Shown one piece after another: positions 16,701-25,723 of a stretch of DNA of 64,000 bases. The DNA lies in contig JH590861.1 of the NCBI GenBank assembly GCA_000242235.1, positions 266,692 through 330,691 of the forward strand, in the 5' to 3' direction. Under the pieces are notes generated by a model. The model had not been told where the DNA came from and made no database searches. It saw only the letters and a program-made list of their open reading frames with translations. Positions within the stretch are counted from its first letter, which is position 1, and each line of letters opens with the position of its first letter. Position numbers and translations under genes: made by a program. The stretch comes from Stomatobaculum longum (GTDB taxonomy: Bacteria; Bacillota; Clostridia; Lachnospirales; Lachnospiraceae).

Positions 16701-19220
16701 ATGGCAGATTATTTTTCCGAACAGGCGCAGGAAGCGTTGGAGTATGCGCACCGCGCAGCTGAGGAACTGCACAACAGCTACATCGGAACCGAGCATTTGC
16801 TTCTCGGCCTGGTTCGCCAGGGCAGCGGCGTTGCGGGACAGGTATTGATTGCAAACGAGGCGACAGAAAAGCGAGTTCTCAAACTGATGGACAAGATGCT
16901 CGCCTCTGTGGAGCGCGTCAAACTTGCGGAAGAGCCGAAATATACGCCGATGTCGCGCCGAGTGCTGGAATACAGCAAGGCGGCCGCTGAGCGCTTCCAA
17001 GCACCGCAGGTCGGCACCGAGCACATTCTCCTCGCTATTTTGAAAGAGAAGAATTGTGTAGCGAGCAAATTGCTCTATACGATGGGCGTCAACATTCAGA
17101 AACTCTATGTAGATTTGATGCATGCCATGGGTGAGAAGCATTCGCCGGAGGACATGCCGCAGCAAACACAGGGCAGCGGTGTTGTGAGCGGCTCCGCACA
17201 GCCGACGCCGACCTTGGATCAGTATTCGCGCGACCTCACGGAATTTGCGCGTCAGGGTAAACTGGATCCGGTGATCGGACGAAGTGTTGAGATGCAGCGC
17301 GTTATGCAGATTCTGAGCCGCAGAACGAAGAACAACCCCTGCCTGATTGGTGAGCCGGGAGTTGGAAAAACGGCGGTTGTCGAGGGGCTTGCCCAGTTAA
17401 TCGTAAGCGGTGAAGTGCCGGAAACTCTGGCGGACAAACGCCTCGTGACCCTGGATCTCTCGGGTATGATTGCGGGATCCAAGTACCGCGGCGAGTTCGA
17501 AGAGCGAATCAAAAAGGTTCTGCAGGAAGTGATGCAGGCCGGAAATGTATTGCTCTTTATCGATGAGATTCACACCATCATCGGCGCCGGCTCGGCTGAG
17601 GGCACCATGGATGCCAGCAACATTCTGAAACCGTCTCTGGCGCGCGGCGAGTTGCAACTGATCGGCGCAACGACCATTGAGGAATACCGGAAACATATTG
17701 AAAAGGATGCCGCTCTGGAGCGCAGATTCCAGCCGATTACGGTGGACGAGCCCTCGGAAGACGAGTCCGTTCGGATTTTGGAAGGGTTGCGGCCTCGCTA
17801 CGAAGCGCACCATAAGGTCAGCATCACGGATACGGCAATCAAGGAAGCGGTACAGCTCTCGGCGCGCTATATTTCCGACCGTTTCCTGCCGGACAAAGCA
17901 ATCGATCTCATTGACGAAGCGGCGTCCCGTCTTCGCCTTGCGGATTATGCGGAGCCTGCGGAAATCAAAAAGCTCTCGGAAGAAATTACCAAACTCGAGA
18001 GTCAGAAGGAGGAAGCGGTCCGCGCAGAGGAATTTGAGCGTGCCGGTCAGTTAAAAAAGAAGCAGGAGAAGAAAGAAGAAAAAATCGCCAAGATTAAGGA
18101 AGAATGGATTAAGGCGAGACGGGATAAAAAGCTCGTGGTCGGTGAAAACGAAGTTGCCGATGTAGTATCACTCTGGACCAGAATCCCGGTTAAGAAACTG
18201 ACCGAGGAGGAGAATGAGCGCTTGAAGAAGTTGGAGTCTGTGCTTCACGAGCGTGTCATTGGGCAGGACGAGGCAGTGAGCGCGGTATCCCGCGCTATCC
18301 GGCGCGGAAGAGTCGGCCTCAAAGACCCGCACCGCCCGATCGGTTCTTTCCTTTTCCTCGGACCGACCGGTGTCGGAAAGACCGAACTCTCCAAGGCACT
18401 TGCGGAGGCTATGTTCGGCACGGAACAGGCTCTTATTCGGGTTGACATGAGTGAATACATGGAAAAACACTCCGTCTCGAAAATTGTCGGTTCGCCGCCC
18501 GGCTATGTCGGCTATGAGGAAGGCGGCCAGCTCTCTGAGAAGGTGAGAAGAAATCCCTACTCGGTGATTCTGTTCGATGAAATCGAAAAAGCACATCCGG
18601 ATGTCTTCAATATTTTGCTGCAGGTGCTGGATGACGGGCATATCACAGATTCGCAGGGCAGAAAGATTGATTTCAAGAACACGGTTCTGATTATGACGAG
18701 CAACGCAGGTGCATCTCGCATTGTTTCGCCGAAGACCTTGGGATTTGCAGCGCGTGAAAACAAAGAAACCGACTATAAGAATATGAAAGACGGCGTAATG
18801 GATGAAGTTCGCCGCCTCTTTAAGCCGGAATTTTTGAACCGCATCGATGAGATTGTCGTATTCCATCAGTTGGATCGCGACAATATGAAGCAGATCGTGG
18901 ATATTTTGCTCGGAAACATTGAAAAGCGCAGCGAGAGTCAGATGGAAATCAAACTGTCGTTTGAAGATGCCGCACGGGAGTTTCTGATCGAAAAGGGCTA
19001 TGATCCGAAGTACGGCGCACGTCCGCTCAGAAGAGCCATTCAGAATGAGCTCGAAGATAAGCTCGCGGAGGCTATGCTGGATGACAAGGTGAAAGCGGGA
19101 GATGAAGTGCTCGTGACCTGCCCGACCGTGCCGGAGGGCGAGGAAGCCGGCCTTGTCTTTACGACGAAACGAAAAACAAGGCGCAAGTCTTCCGCAAAGA
19201 AGGAGCAGGTGAACGATTGA
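16701..19220 (+). CDS. clpC: ClpC AAA+ unfoldase
   Basis: 839 residues with two N-terminal Clp repeats ([20 protein letters not shown] and the copy near residue 80), first AAA domain with Walker [14 protein letters not shown] and Walker [11 protein letters not shown], a UVR-type middle coiled coil (about 405-475, [19 protein letters not shown]), second AAA domain with [13 protein letters not shown] and [10 protein letters not shown], and a ClpB-like C-terminal D2 domain. It unfolds substrates for ClpP. Full length for the family. The ribosome site AGGAAGGAG precedes ATG 16701. The middle domain is where McsB or MecA adaptors act. Confidence 0.96.
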   Translation: MADYFSEQAQEALEYAHRAAEELHNSYIGTEHLLLGLVRQGSGVAGQVLIANEATEKRVLKLMDKMLASVERVKLAEEPKYTPMSRRVLEYSKAAAERFQAPQVGTEHILLAILKEKNCVASKLLYTMGVNIQKLYVDLMHAMGEKHSPEDMPQQTQGSGVVSGSAQPTPTLDQYSRDLTEFARQGKLDPVIGRSVEMQRVMQILSRRTKNNPCLIGEPGVGKTAVVEGLAQLIVSGEVPETLADKRLVTLDLSGMIAGSKYRGEFEERIKKVLQEVMQAGNVLLFIDEIHTIIGAGSAEGTMDASNILKPSLARGELQLIGATTIEEYRKHIEKDAALERRFQPITVDEPSEDESVRILEGLRPRYEAHHKVSITDTAIKEAVQLSARYISDRFLPDKAIDLIDEAASRLRLADYAEPAEIKKLSEEITKLESQKEEAVRAEEFERAGQLKKKQEKKEEKIAKIKEEWIKARRDKKLVVGENEVADVVSLWTRIPVKKLTEEENERLKKLESVLHERVIGQDEAVSAVSRAIRRGRVGLKDPHRPIGSFLFLGPTGVGKTELSKALAEAMFGTEQALIRVDMSEYMEKHSVSKIVGSPPGYVGYEEGGQLSEKVRRNPYSVILFDEIEKAHPDVFNILLQVLDDGHITDSQGRKIDFKNTVLIMTSNAGASRIVSPKTLGFAARENKETDYKNMKDGVMDEVRRLFKPEFLNRIDEIVVFHQLDRDNMKQIVDILLGNIEKRSESQMEIKLSFEDAAREFLIEKGYDPKYGARPLRRAIQNELEDKLAEAMLDDKVKAGDEVLVTCPTVPEGEEAGLVFTTKRKTRRKSSAKKEQVND

Positions 19221-20581
19221 AGCGAAGCACAGCTTACTTTTGCACGGAATGCGGTTACGAATCGCCAAAGTGGGCGGGGCAGTGCCCCGCCTGCAAGGCG
19301 TGGAACACTTTGGTAGAGGAGCCGACAGCACCGAAAGAAAAGCTGCGCGCCAAATCACAGACCGCACATGCCGTCAACTTAAAGCCGGTGGACCTTCGCG
19401 AAATCGATGTGACAGCGGAGTGTCGGATTGACACGGGTTTTTCGGAATTAAATCGCGTACTCGGCGGCGGCACCGTAGAGGGCTCTCTGGTTCTCATCGG
19501 CGGTGATCCCGGCATCGGTAAATCGACCATTCTCCTGCAGGTTTGCAGGAACTTTGCGGTACTCGGCAAACGGGTACTCTATATTTCCGGCGAGGAATCG
19601 CTCAGGCAAATCAAACTTCGGGCGGAGCGTCTCTGTGCTCTGGAAGGTGATCTCCGTTTTCTCAGCGAGACGAACCTGGATTCCATCCGTGAGGTTCTGC
19701 TTCGCGAAAAACCGGATATTGCAATCATTGACTCCATTCAAACCATGTACTGTGACGATATCAGTGCGGCGCCGGGATCGGTGAGCCAGGTCAGGGAATC
19801 TACCAACGCTTTGATGCAGCTCGCGAAAGGAAGCGGCATTGCGATTTTTATTGTCGGACACGTGACAAAAGAGGGACAGGTAGCGGGGCCCAGAGTATTG
19901 GAGCATATGGTGGATACCGTCTTGTATTTTGAAGGCGAAAAGAGTTCTTCCTACCGGATTCTGCGCGCGGTCAAGAATCGCTTCGGATCGACAAACGAAA
20001 TCGGCGTCTTCGAGATGACAGAGCGCGGACTGGAAGAGGTAAAAAATCCCTCCGCCTATATGTTGGAGGGAAGGCCGCTCGGTGCGAGCGGCGCTGTTGT
20101 CGCTTGCTCGCTGGAGGGAAGCCGCCCCATTTTGCTGGAAGTCCAGGCACTTGTGACAGAGAGCGCATTCGGTATGCCACGCCGTACAGCGGCGGGAATC
20201 GATTATAATCGCGTGAATCTCCTGATGGCGGTACTGGAGAAGCGCTGTCGCTTACCGCTGTCGCGCTACGATGCTTATGTGAATATAGCGGGAGGTATGC
20301 GGATGAATGAACCGGCTGTGGATTTAGCGGCCGTCATTGCGATGATTTCTTCCTTCCGGGACAAAGCGGTAGAGGCAGATACCGTAATCTTTGGAGAGAT
20401 CGGGTTATCCGGCGAGGTGAGAGCTGTTCCGCTCGCGGAGTATCGTGTCCGTGAGGCGGCAAAGCTCGGATTTACCCGCTGTATTCTGCCAAAGTCCAAT
20501 GCAGAAAAGTGTCGCGGTGTCGGAGACATTGCTTGTTGCGGTGTCTCCAGCATTCAGGAAGCCATGCACTTGCTGTTTTAA
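19217..20581 (+). CDS. radA: DNA repair protein RadA
   Basis: 454 residues. N-terminal C4 zinc finger [18 protein letters not shown], RecA-like core with Walker [11 protein letters not shown], the RadA signature KNRFG, and a C-terminal Lon-protease-like domain ([13 protein letters not shown]). It is a DnaB-like helicase that extends recombination intermediates. Start is TTG 19217 within the clpC stop (4-nt overlap), with AAGGAGCAGGTG upstream. The clpC-radA order is common in Firmicutes. Confidence 0.95.
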   Translation: MKRSTAYFCTECGYESPKWAGQCPACKAWNTLVEEPTAPKEKLRAKSQTAHAVNLKPVDLREIDVTAECRIDTGFSELNRVLGGGTVEGSLVLIGGDPGIGKSTILLQVCRNFAVLGKRVLYISGEESLRQIKLRAERLCALEGDLRFLSETNLDSIREVLLREKPDIAIIDSIQTMYCDDISAAPGSVSQVRESTNALMQLAKGSGIAIFIVGHVTKEGQVAGPRVLEHMVDTVLYFEGEKSSSYRILRAVKNRFGSTNEIGVFEMTERGLEEVKNPSAYMLEGRPLGASGAVVACSLEGSRPILLEVQALVTESAFGMPRRTAAGIDYNRVNLLMAVLEKRCRLPLSRYDAYVNIAGGMRMNEPAVDLAAVIAMISSFRDKAVEADTVIFGEIGLSGEVRAVPLAEYRVREAAKLGFTRCILPKSNAEKCRGVGDIACCGVSSIQEAMHLLF

Positions 20582-20602
20582 GCAGATTTTATACGAAAGT
20601 GC

Positions 20603-20631
20603 TTGACGCAGAGAAACAGGCCGGTTATAAT
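20603..20631 (+). promoter_or_regulatory. tRNA-Trp promoter
   Basis: TTGACG (20603-20608), 17-nt spacer, TATAAT (20626-20631). A short perfect palindrome TAAGAGCGCGCTCTTA (20643-20658) lies in the 5' leader. Confidence 0.85.
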
Positions 20632-20664
20632 TGCTCCTGTGCTTAAGAGCGCGCTCTTAGACAC

Positions 20665-20735
20665 AGAGGAATAGTTCAGTGGTAGAACGTTGGTCTCCAA
20701 AACCGAAGACGGGAGTTCGAGCCTCTCTTCCTCTG
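20665..20735 (+). tRNA. tRNA-Trp (anticodon CCA)
   Basis: 71 nt folding into a full cloverleaf: acceptor AGAGGAA/TTCCTCT, D stem GTTC/GAAC, anticodon stem TTGGT/ACCGA with loop CTCCAAA (anticodon CCA), T stem GGGAG/CTCTC with loop TTCGAGC, and discriminator G, as expected for tRNA-Trp. The 3' CCA is not encoded. Confidence 0.96.
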
Positions 20736-20742
20736 CGCATGG

Positions 20743-20772
20743 GCGGCAGACAGTGATGTCTGCCGCTTTTTT
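20743..20772 (+). terminator. Terminator of tRNA-Trp
   Basis: Perfect 9-bp stem GCGGCAGAC / GTCTGCCGC with 6-nt loop and six T. It may also end the clpC-radA transcript, since no hairpin separates radA from the tRNA. Confidence 0.92.
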
Positions 20773-21104
20773 GCTGTTCACAAAGCAACATACGCATATT
20801 TTGCATCATAATACGCAGCTGTCAGTATGGTTTCGTGATTTTAACAATCCGAGATTGGCGTATTAGGGATAAATGCTGAAAAATATATGAAAATACTTGA
20901 AATCAGAAGCATAAAAGAGTAATATTGCCAAGTCTGCGCAAATGGCATTGGAATTAGAATCCAAACACGACGGATATTTTGACGCCATATTTTTGCAACA
21001 AATTCTTAAAAAAACGGCGTCTGTCTTGCAAAGCAAAAATACAAATGACATACTACTCCCGCATCCTGCATCTTGTCGAAGTATTGAGGTACGAGAAAGG
21101 GACT
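20773..21104 (+). other. AT-rich intergenic region with one candidate promoter
   Basis: No gene is supported here. The stretch is more AT-rich than its surroundings. TTGAAA (20896-20901), 17-nt spacer and TAATAT (20919-20924) form a plausible promoter for the lysozyme-like gene, which would give an approximately 175-nt leader. No riboswitch-like structure is recognised. Confidence 0.45.
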
Positions 21105-22550
21105 ATGAGAGAAGATATCAAAGTATGGGTTCAAAATCATTTGGAACAGCATCGCCGCGCCCTGGCTTTATCCTGCTTGGTCGGCGTCTTTCTGATTTTG
21201 CCCTTTGGCGTGCGCAAATTCTGCGAAACGCCGGAACGTGACATCCGGAAACGGGCGGAAGAGGAGGCGCGCCGCGCAACATCGGCCGCTCAAATAATCA
21301 CTCCGGACAGCGAGACACCGAGCGCGTCGGCGATTCTGCTCAGCGCAGTTACCACCGGTTGGAAACAGGTCCAGGCCGGATGGGTTTATCTCAATGCAGC
21401 GGGTGAGAGAGAGAGAGGAAAGTGGATTCTCGGAGCCGATAACCGCTATTATTATCTGAATGCTGCAGGCATCATGGAATACGGTGAGTTTCTCCGGCTC
21501 GGAAGTTCACGGTATCACCTGGAACAGGATGGTGCAATGAGTACAGGGCGCTTTTATCAGGGAGATCGGGAATACTATGCTGCGCCGGACGGCGCGCTAT
21601 ACCGGGATACCTGGGTTCAGGAAGGTGAGAATTGGTGCTATGTCGATGCAGCCGGTCGTATCTTAAAGGATCGCATGACGCCGGATTCTTACTATGTGGA
21701 TGCAAGCGGCTATCTGGTAGCGGCACCCGGTTCTCGTTTCGAGGGCTTCACCTATGAAAACGACGGCGCACATCAGCTCTATCTGAATCTTGGGACAGCG
21801 GATGTGATCCGAAGCTATCTGAAGGCGCGCGGCTGGACCGAGAGTTCCATTGCAGGTCTCCTCGGTAATTTCCAACAGGAAAGCGGCATCAACCCTGCGC
21901 TGGAAGAAGCCGGAACGCACTATGGATATGGTCTCGGACAATGGAGCTTTGACCGCCGAGAACGCTTGGAAGCATATTGTCGCGACCGCGGGAAGCCTTA
22001 TGACGATTTAATCACGCAGCTTGAATTTCTGCTGCAGGAGCCCGGAGAGCACGAATTCGTGTCTCGCTATGCGAAAACCAACTGGAGTTCCCCGGCTGCC
22101 GCTGCCATTGAATGGGGTATACGCTGGGAACGCTATAATCTTTCGGATCTTTCTATGAGTCATGTGCGCATTCCGTATGCCGAGGCCTACTATGCGCACT
22201 ATGTGCACGGCGTATCGTTCTTGGTTTCAAATACAAAGTACGAAGAGCCGAAGGCGCTGATGGCGGTGGCGAGCGCGGCAAATGCCGAGGTGAATGCCGA
22301 AGCGGTGAGAACAGAGACGGATGTTCCGGCAAGTGCGGAGGAAACGCAGACACCCGAGGGCGAAACAGCGGCAGAGAGCACCGCAGCGGCAGAACAGAGT
22401 TCCGGGGTAAGAGCGACGCCGCGCGGCGGTTCCGGCAGTATTGTCCGAAAGGCAAAAGAAGTCACAGCATTCGAAACGGAAGAGAACCGGGGGCCGGGCG
22501 TTGAGACAGCAGCGGAAACGGCCGCGGCTTCGGAAGAGAGTACACAATAG
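21105..22550 (+). CDS. Exported phage-tail-lysozyme-like protein with wall-binding repeats
   Basis: 481 residues. A basic N-terminus with one hydrophobic helix (LALSCLVGVFLILPFG) serves as signal or anchor. Four to five choline-binding-type repeats follow (about 85-205; patterns GWVYLNAAGE, YYYLNAAGIM, NWCYVDAAGR). A lysozyme-like domain lies at about 225-350: IAGLLGNFQQESGINP with a likely catalytic Glu, and GYGLGQWSFDRRERL. The tail (about 375-481) is Ala/Glu/Thr-rich and disordered. Probably a cell-wall hydrolase for growth or competition. ATG 21105 is chosen because the helix follows directly; AAAGG lies 4 nt upstream, a short spacing. No other phage genes are nearby, so the phage-type domain is domesticated. 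Confidence 0.72.
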   Translation: MREDIKVWVQNHLEQHRRALALSCLVGVFLILPFGVRKFCETPERDIRKRAEEEARRATSAAQIITPDSETPSASAILLSAVTTGWKQVQAGWVYLNAAGERERGKWILGADNRYYYLNAAGIMEYGEFLRLGSSRYHLEQDGAMSTGRFYQGDREYYAAPDGALYRDTWVQEGENWCYVDAAGRILKDRMTPDSYYVDASGYLVAAPGSRFEGFTYENDGAHQLYLNLGTADVIRSYLKARGWTESSIAGLLGNFQQESGINPALEEAGTHYGYGLGQWSFDRRERLEAYCRDRGKPYDDLITQLEFLLQEPGEHEFVSRYAKTNWSSPAAAAIEWGIRWERYNLSDLSMSHVRIPYAEAYYAHYVHGVSFLVSNTKYEEPKALMAVASAANAEVNAEAVRTETDVPASAEETQTPEGETAAESTAAAEQSSGVRATPRGGSGSIVRKAKEVTAFETEENRGPGVETAAETAAASEESTQ

Positions 22551-22584
22551 CCTCAGAGTTCACAAGGTGTTCATAATTTTTCGC

Positions 22585-22613
22585 TTGCATTGAGAAATAC
22601 TGTGTGCTATTAT
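22585..22613 (+). promoter_or_regulatory. Promoter of the HPr-like gene
   Basis: TTGCAT (22585-22590), 17-nt spacer, TATTAT (22608-22613). Transcription should start at about 22619-22620, the first base of the inverted repeat. Confidence 0.65.
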
Positions 22614-22618
22614 GCACC

Positions 22619-22645
22619 CAATCTTAGGAAACGTTCCTAAGATTG
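22619..22645 (+). promoter_or_regulatory. Perfect 12-bp inverted repeat at the start of the HPr-like transcript
   Basis: CAATCTTAGGAA (22619-22630) and TTCCTAAGATTG (22634-22645) with a 3-nt centre. It sits between the -10 box and the ribosome site (TAGGAGG, 22651-22657), so it is either an operator at +1 or a 5' stem-loop in the mRNA. There is no T run, so it is not a terminator. Confidence 0.7.
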
Positions 22646-22663
22646 CTTGATAGGAGGTTAGAA

Positions 22664-22912
22664 ATGCAAGAGAAACGCATCAAGTTAAACTCGGTTGCGG
22701 ATATCAAGATGTTTGTCAGAGCTGCTGAAAACTGTCCTTTCGAGATTGATGTCTGTTACAACCATGTTTGTGTTGACGGCAAGTCCTTCCTGGGCCTTAT
22801 GGGAATGGATTTGAATCAGATATTACGCGTACAATATGACAGTGAAGGCGAGAATACGGAATTTGAAAAGGTTCTCGCAAAATTTGCAGCTCAGACACAC
22901 GACGCGGCATAA
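22664..22912 (+). CDS. Crh-like HPr-family protein lacking the catalytic histidine
   Basis: 82 residues, HPr fold length. Aligned by eye with HPr, the GIHARPA segment carrying phosphorylatable His15 is replaced (VADIKMFVRAA), while the Ser46 region is kept as KSFLGLMGMDL (HPr: KSIMGVMSL). This resembles Crh, which keeps only the regulatory serine. So it probably cannot carry phosphate for sugar uptake but could be a target of HPr kinase and partner of CcpA, or have another role. ATG 22664 follows TAGGAGG by 6 nt. It has its own promoter and terminator. Fold call moderate to good; function inferred. Confidence 0.72.
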   Translation: MQEKRIKLNSVADIKMFVRAAENCPFEIDVCYNHVCVDGKSFLGLMGMDLNQILRVQYDSEGENTEFEKVLAKFAAQTHDAA

Positions 22913-22920
22913 GCAAGGAA

Positions 22921-22952
22921 AAGAGGAGAAGCGCAGGTTTCTCCTCTTTTTT
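22921..22952 (+). terminator. Terminator after the HPr-like gene
   Basis: AAGAGGAGAA (22921-22930) pairs with TTCTCCTCTT (22939-22948), then a T run. Confidence 0.88.
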
Positions 22953-22954
22953 CG

Positions 22955-22982
22955 TTGACATGTGTTCTATGTGTAGTATAAT
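22955..22982 (+). promoter_or_regulatory. htpG promoter
   Basis: Consensus TTGACA (22955-22960), 16-nt spacer, TATAAT (22977-22982). No CIRCE repeat is seen. Confidence 0.88.
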
Positions 22983-23011
22983 AGACGCAAAAGTAAAGGC
23001 GGGTGATACAA

Positions 23012-25102
23012 ATGGAAAACAGACAGGGAAGTTTATCGATTCACAGTGACAACCTTTTTCCGATTATTAAAAAGTGGCTCTATTCCGATCATGACATTTT
23101 TGTGAGAGAGCTGGTCTCAAACGGCTGTGATGCCGTAACCAAATTAAAGAAGCTCGCACTGATGGGAGAGTACCGGACGCCGGAGAATGAGACCTATCGG
23201 ATTCAGGTGGAAGTGAGCCCGAAGGAGAAGAGTATCCGTTTCCTTGATAACGGCGTCGGTATGAGTGCCGAAGAAGTGGAGAAGTATATCAATCAGATTG
23301 CTTTTTCGGGCGCGCAGGATTTTATCGAGACCTACAAAGACAAGGCGACGGAAGATCAAATCATCGGACATTTCGGTCTCGGATTTTATTCCGCCTTCAT
23401 GGTCGCCGACCGTGTGGTGATTGAAACCAAGTCTTATCGCGAGAACGAAACAGCGGTGCACTGGGAGTCCGACGGCGGTACCGAGTATCGGATGTCGGAC
23501 GGCACTCGAAAGGAACACGGGACTGCAGTTACCCTTTATCTTGCGGAGGAAAGTCAGGAGTTTGCTTCCAAAGCGCGTCTTCGGGAAGTACTCGAGAAGT
23601 ATTGCGGTTTTATGCCCGTTCCGATTTATCTGACCGATGTCGATGCCGCCCCCGAGACCGAGTTGATTGACCCGGCAGACCGGCGGGAGGATGATGTGGT
23701 CCTCGAGACCATTGTCGAAGAAGCCAAGACAGAGGAAAAAACGGGAGAAGACGGCAACAAAGAGATTGTCGAAGTCTCTCCGGCGCGGGAACAACTGAAA
23801 ATTCAGAAGAGACCGCAACCGATCAATGATACCAATCCTCTCTGGAGAAAACACCCGAACGAGGTGAGCAAGGAGGAGTACGAGGCGTTTTACCGCAAGG
23901 TGTTCATGGATTACCGAGAGCCTCTCTTCTGGATTCATCTGAATATGGACTATCCGTTCCGGCTCCAGGGTATTTTGTACTTCCCGCACACTGATCTCAA
24001 ATATGAGGCTGCAGAGGGAAAAATCAAGCTCTACAACAATCAGGTCTTTATCGCGGACAATATCAAAGAGGTTATTCCGGAGTTTCTGTTGCTTTTAAAG
24101 GGTGTAATCGACTGCCCGGATTTGCCGCTCAATGTATCGCGCTCCGCTCTTCAGAACGACGGATTTGTGAAGAAGATCAGTGCTTACATCACCAAAAAGG
24201 TAGCGGAAAAGCTGACCGGTATGTGTAAGACCGAGCGAGAGAGCTATGAAAAGTATTGGGACGACATTGCACCGTTTGTACAGTACGGCTGTCTGAAGGA
24301 CGAAAAATTCGAGGAGAAGGTGAAGGATGCAGTGCTCTTCAAGAATCTCGAGAAGAAGTATCTGACTCTGGAGGATTGCCTCAAGGAAAATGAGGCCCGT
24401 TTCCCGAACCGCATTTTTTATGTGACGGATGAAAAGCAGCAGAGAAGCTATATCGATCTTTTCAAGAGCCAGAATATCGACGCGATTATTTTGCCGCATG
24501 CCATCGACATGCCGTTTATCCAGAGCCTTGAAGCAAAAAATAAAGACTTAAAATTCCTTCGAATCGATGCGGATTTAAACGAGGCACTGTGTGAAAAGGA
24601 AGAGGCTTCGGATGAGGTGAGAGAAACCAGAGAAAAAGCGCTCGTTTCCGCGGTACAGAAAGCTATCGGTGAGACAGCCCTGCAAGTGAAACTGGAGAGC
24701 TTTAAGAATGCCGAAGTTGCGGCGATGCTCACCCTCTCCGAGGAATCTAGGCGTATGCAGGATATGATGCGGCAGTACGGTATGTCTGACAGCGAAGGCA
24801 CGTTCGGAACTGCGGGGCGGACACTGGTGCTAAACCGCAAGCATCCGTTGGTACAGTACCTTCAGGAGCAAGTTGTGGTGCGCGACGGCAATAAAGCCGA
24901 AACTGCCGGAAATGAGACGCCTAGTGAGAGCGCAGAGGCGGACGAGAATGCGGAGCGTACAACCAAGACCAAGGGACTCACGAAGCAGCTCTGTGAACAG
25001 CTCTATGATCTTGCCTGCATTCAGCAGGGAAGCTTAAGCCCGGATCGTATGAATGCGTTTATCGCGCGCAGCAATGCGCTGATGGAGGAACTTACAAAAT
25101 AA
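23012..25102 (+). CDS. htpG: Hsp90-family chaperone HtpG
   Basis: 696 residues. ATP-binding GHKL motifs are present: ELVSNGCDAVTKLKK, LDNGVGMS and GHFGLGFYSAFMVAD. The middle and C-terminal dimer domains follow. HtpG is usually about 620-640 residues; the extra length comes from a charged linker (about 215-260, rich in Glu/Lys) and an acidic stretch near 635-660. ATG 23012 is preferred to GTG 23003, since AGGCGG ends at 23001. Monocistronic with its own promoter. Stress chaperone in the cytoplasm. Confidence 0.95.
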   Translation: MENRQGSLSIHSDNLFPIIKKWLYSDHDIFVRELVSNGCDAVTKLKKLALMGEYRTPENETYRIQVEVSPKEKSIRFLDNGVGMSAEEVEKYINQIAFSGAQDFIETYKDKATEDQIIGHFGLGFYSAFMVADRVVIETKSYRENETAVHWESDGGTEYRMSDGTRKEHGTAVTLYLAEESQEFASKARLREVLEKYCGFMPVPIYLTDVDAAPETELIDPADRREDDVVLETIVEEAKTEEKTGEDGNKEIVEVSPAREQLKIQKRPQPINDTNPLWRKHPNEVSKEEYEAFYRKVFMDYREPLFWIHLNMDYPFRLQGILYFPHTDLKYEAAEGKIKLYNNQVFIADNIKEVIPEFLLLLKGVIDCPDLPLNVSRSALQNDGFVKKISAYITKKVAEKLTGMCKTERESYEKYWDDIAPFVQYGCLKDEKFEEKVKDAVLFKNLEKKYLTLEDCLKENEARFPNRIFYVTDEKQQRSYIDLFKSQNIDAIILPHAIDMPFIQSLEAKNKDLKFLRIDADLNEALCEKEEASDEVRETREKALVSAVQKAIGETALQVKLESFKNAEVAAMLTLSEESRRMQDMMRQYGMSDSEGTFGTAGRTLVLNRKHPLVQYLQEQVVVRDGNKAETAGNETPSESAEADENAERTTKTKGLTKQLCEQLYDLACIQQGSLSPDRMNAFIARSNALMEELTK

Positions 25103-25171
25103 ACGTTTGCTTTTTCTTGCGTTTCAGGCGCAAACATGTTACAGTTTACAATGTACACAGGTAAATGACAG

Positions 25172-25201
25172 AAGTGTGGGCCGAGCGGTCCACACTTTTT
25201 A
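25172..25201 (+). terminator. Terminator after htpG
   Basis: AAGTGTGG (25172-25179) pairs with CCACACTT (25190-25197), followed by T. Confidence 0.75.
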
Positions 25202-25228
25202 TGTCATGCTGAAAAAAGGAGGTCTTCT

Positions 25229-25693
25229 TTGGGCAAGCGCGAGAGCTATGTGGAGCGTACGGAGAAGTTTCTTGCAGAACTACAACGTGAGAAACAATTT
25301 GAGGTGGTGGACGTCGATTATGTGAGGGAGGCGGGCACATGGTATTTGCGTATTCTCTGTGATATGCCGGGCGGTATCGGCATTGAAGACTGCGCAGAAA
25401 TCAGCCGCGCGGTTTCCGCCTGGCTGGACAGAGAAGATTTTATTCCGGATGAGTATATTCTGGAAGTAAGCTCTCCGGGCCTTTCCAGGAGTCTGAAGAA
25501 AGAGAAAGACCTTGTGCGAGAGAAGGGAAAGGACGTGGAGTTGAAGCTCTTCAAGCCGTTGGACGGTCAGAAAGAGTTTTCGGGCGTGCTGCTCGGACAT
25601 ACGGCAGAAACTGTCACACTGCAGTCGGAAGAAGGAGAAAGAACCTTTCAGCGCAGCGAGATTGCCGGCATACGACTTGCGCCCAAATTTTAA
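25229..25693 (+). CDS. rimP: Ribosome maturation factor RimP
   Basis: 154 residues. The RimP N-terminal domain (DVDYVREAGTWYLRILCD, then GIGIEDCAEISRAVSAWLD, and YILEVSSPGLSRSLKKEKD) is followed by an SH3-like C-terminal domain. It is required for 30S assembly. Start is TTG 25229 with a strong AAAAGGAGG 6 nt upstream. First gene of the rimP-nusA-rnpM-ylxQ-infB-rbfA-nrnA-truB-ribF operon, a conserved Firmicute order. Confidence 0.94.
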   Translation: MGKRESYVERTEKFLAELQREKQFEVVDVDYVREAGTWYLRILCDMPGGIGIEDCAEISRAVSAWLDREDFIPDEYILEVSSPGLSRSLKKEKDLVREKGKDVELKLFKPLDGQKEFSGVLLGHTAETVTLQSEEGERTFQRSEIAGIRLAPKF

Positions 25694-25723
25694 AGAGCAA
25701 ATTCGGAGGACACGACAAAGATC

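Noticed and set aside
20643-20658. Perfect palindrome TAAGAGCGCGCTCTTA before tRNA-Trp.
   Set aside because: Lies in the tRNA 5' leader without a T run; it may help processing, but there is not enough to call it a separate element.
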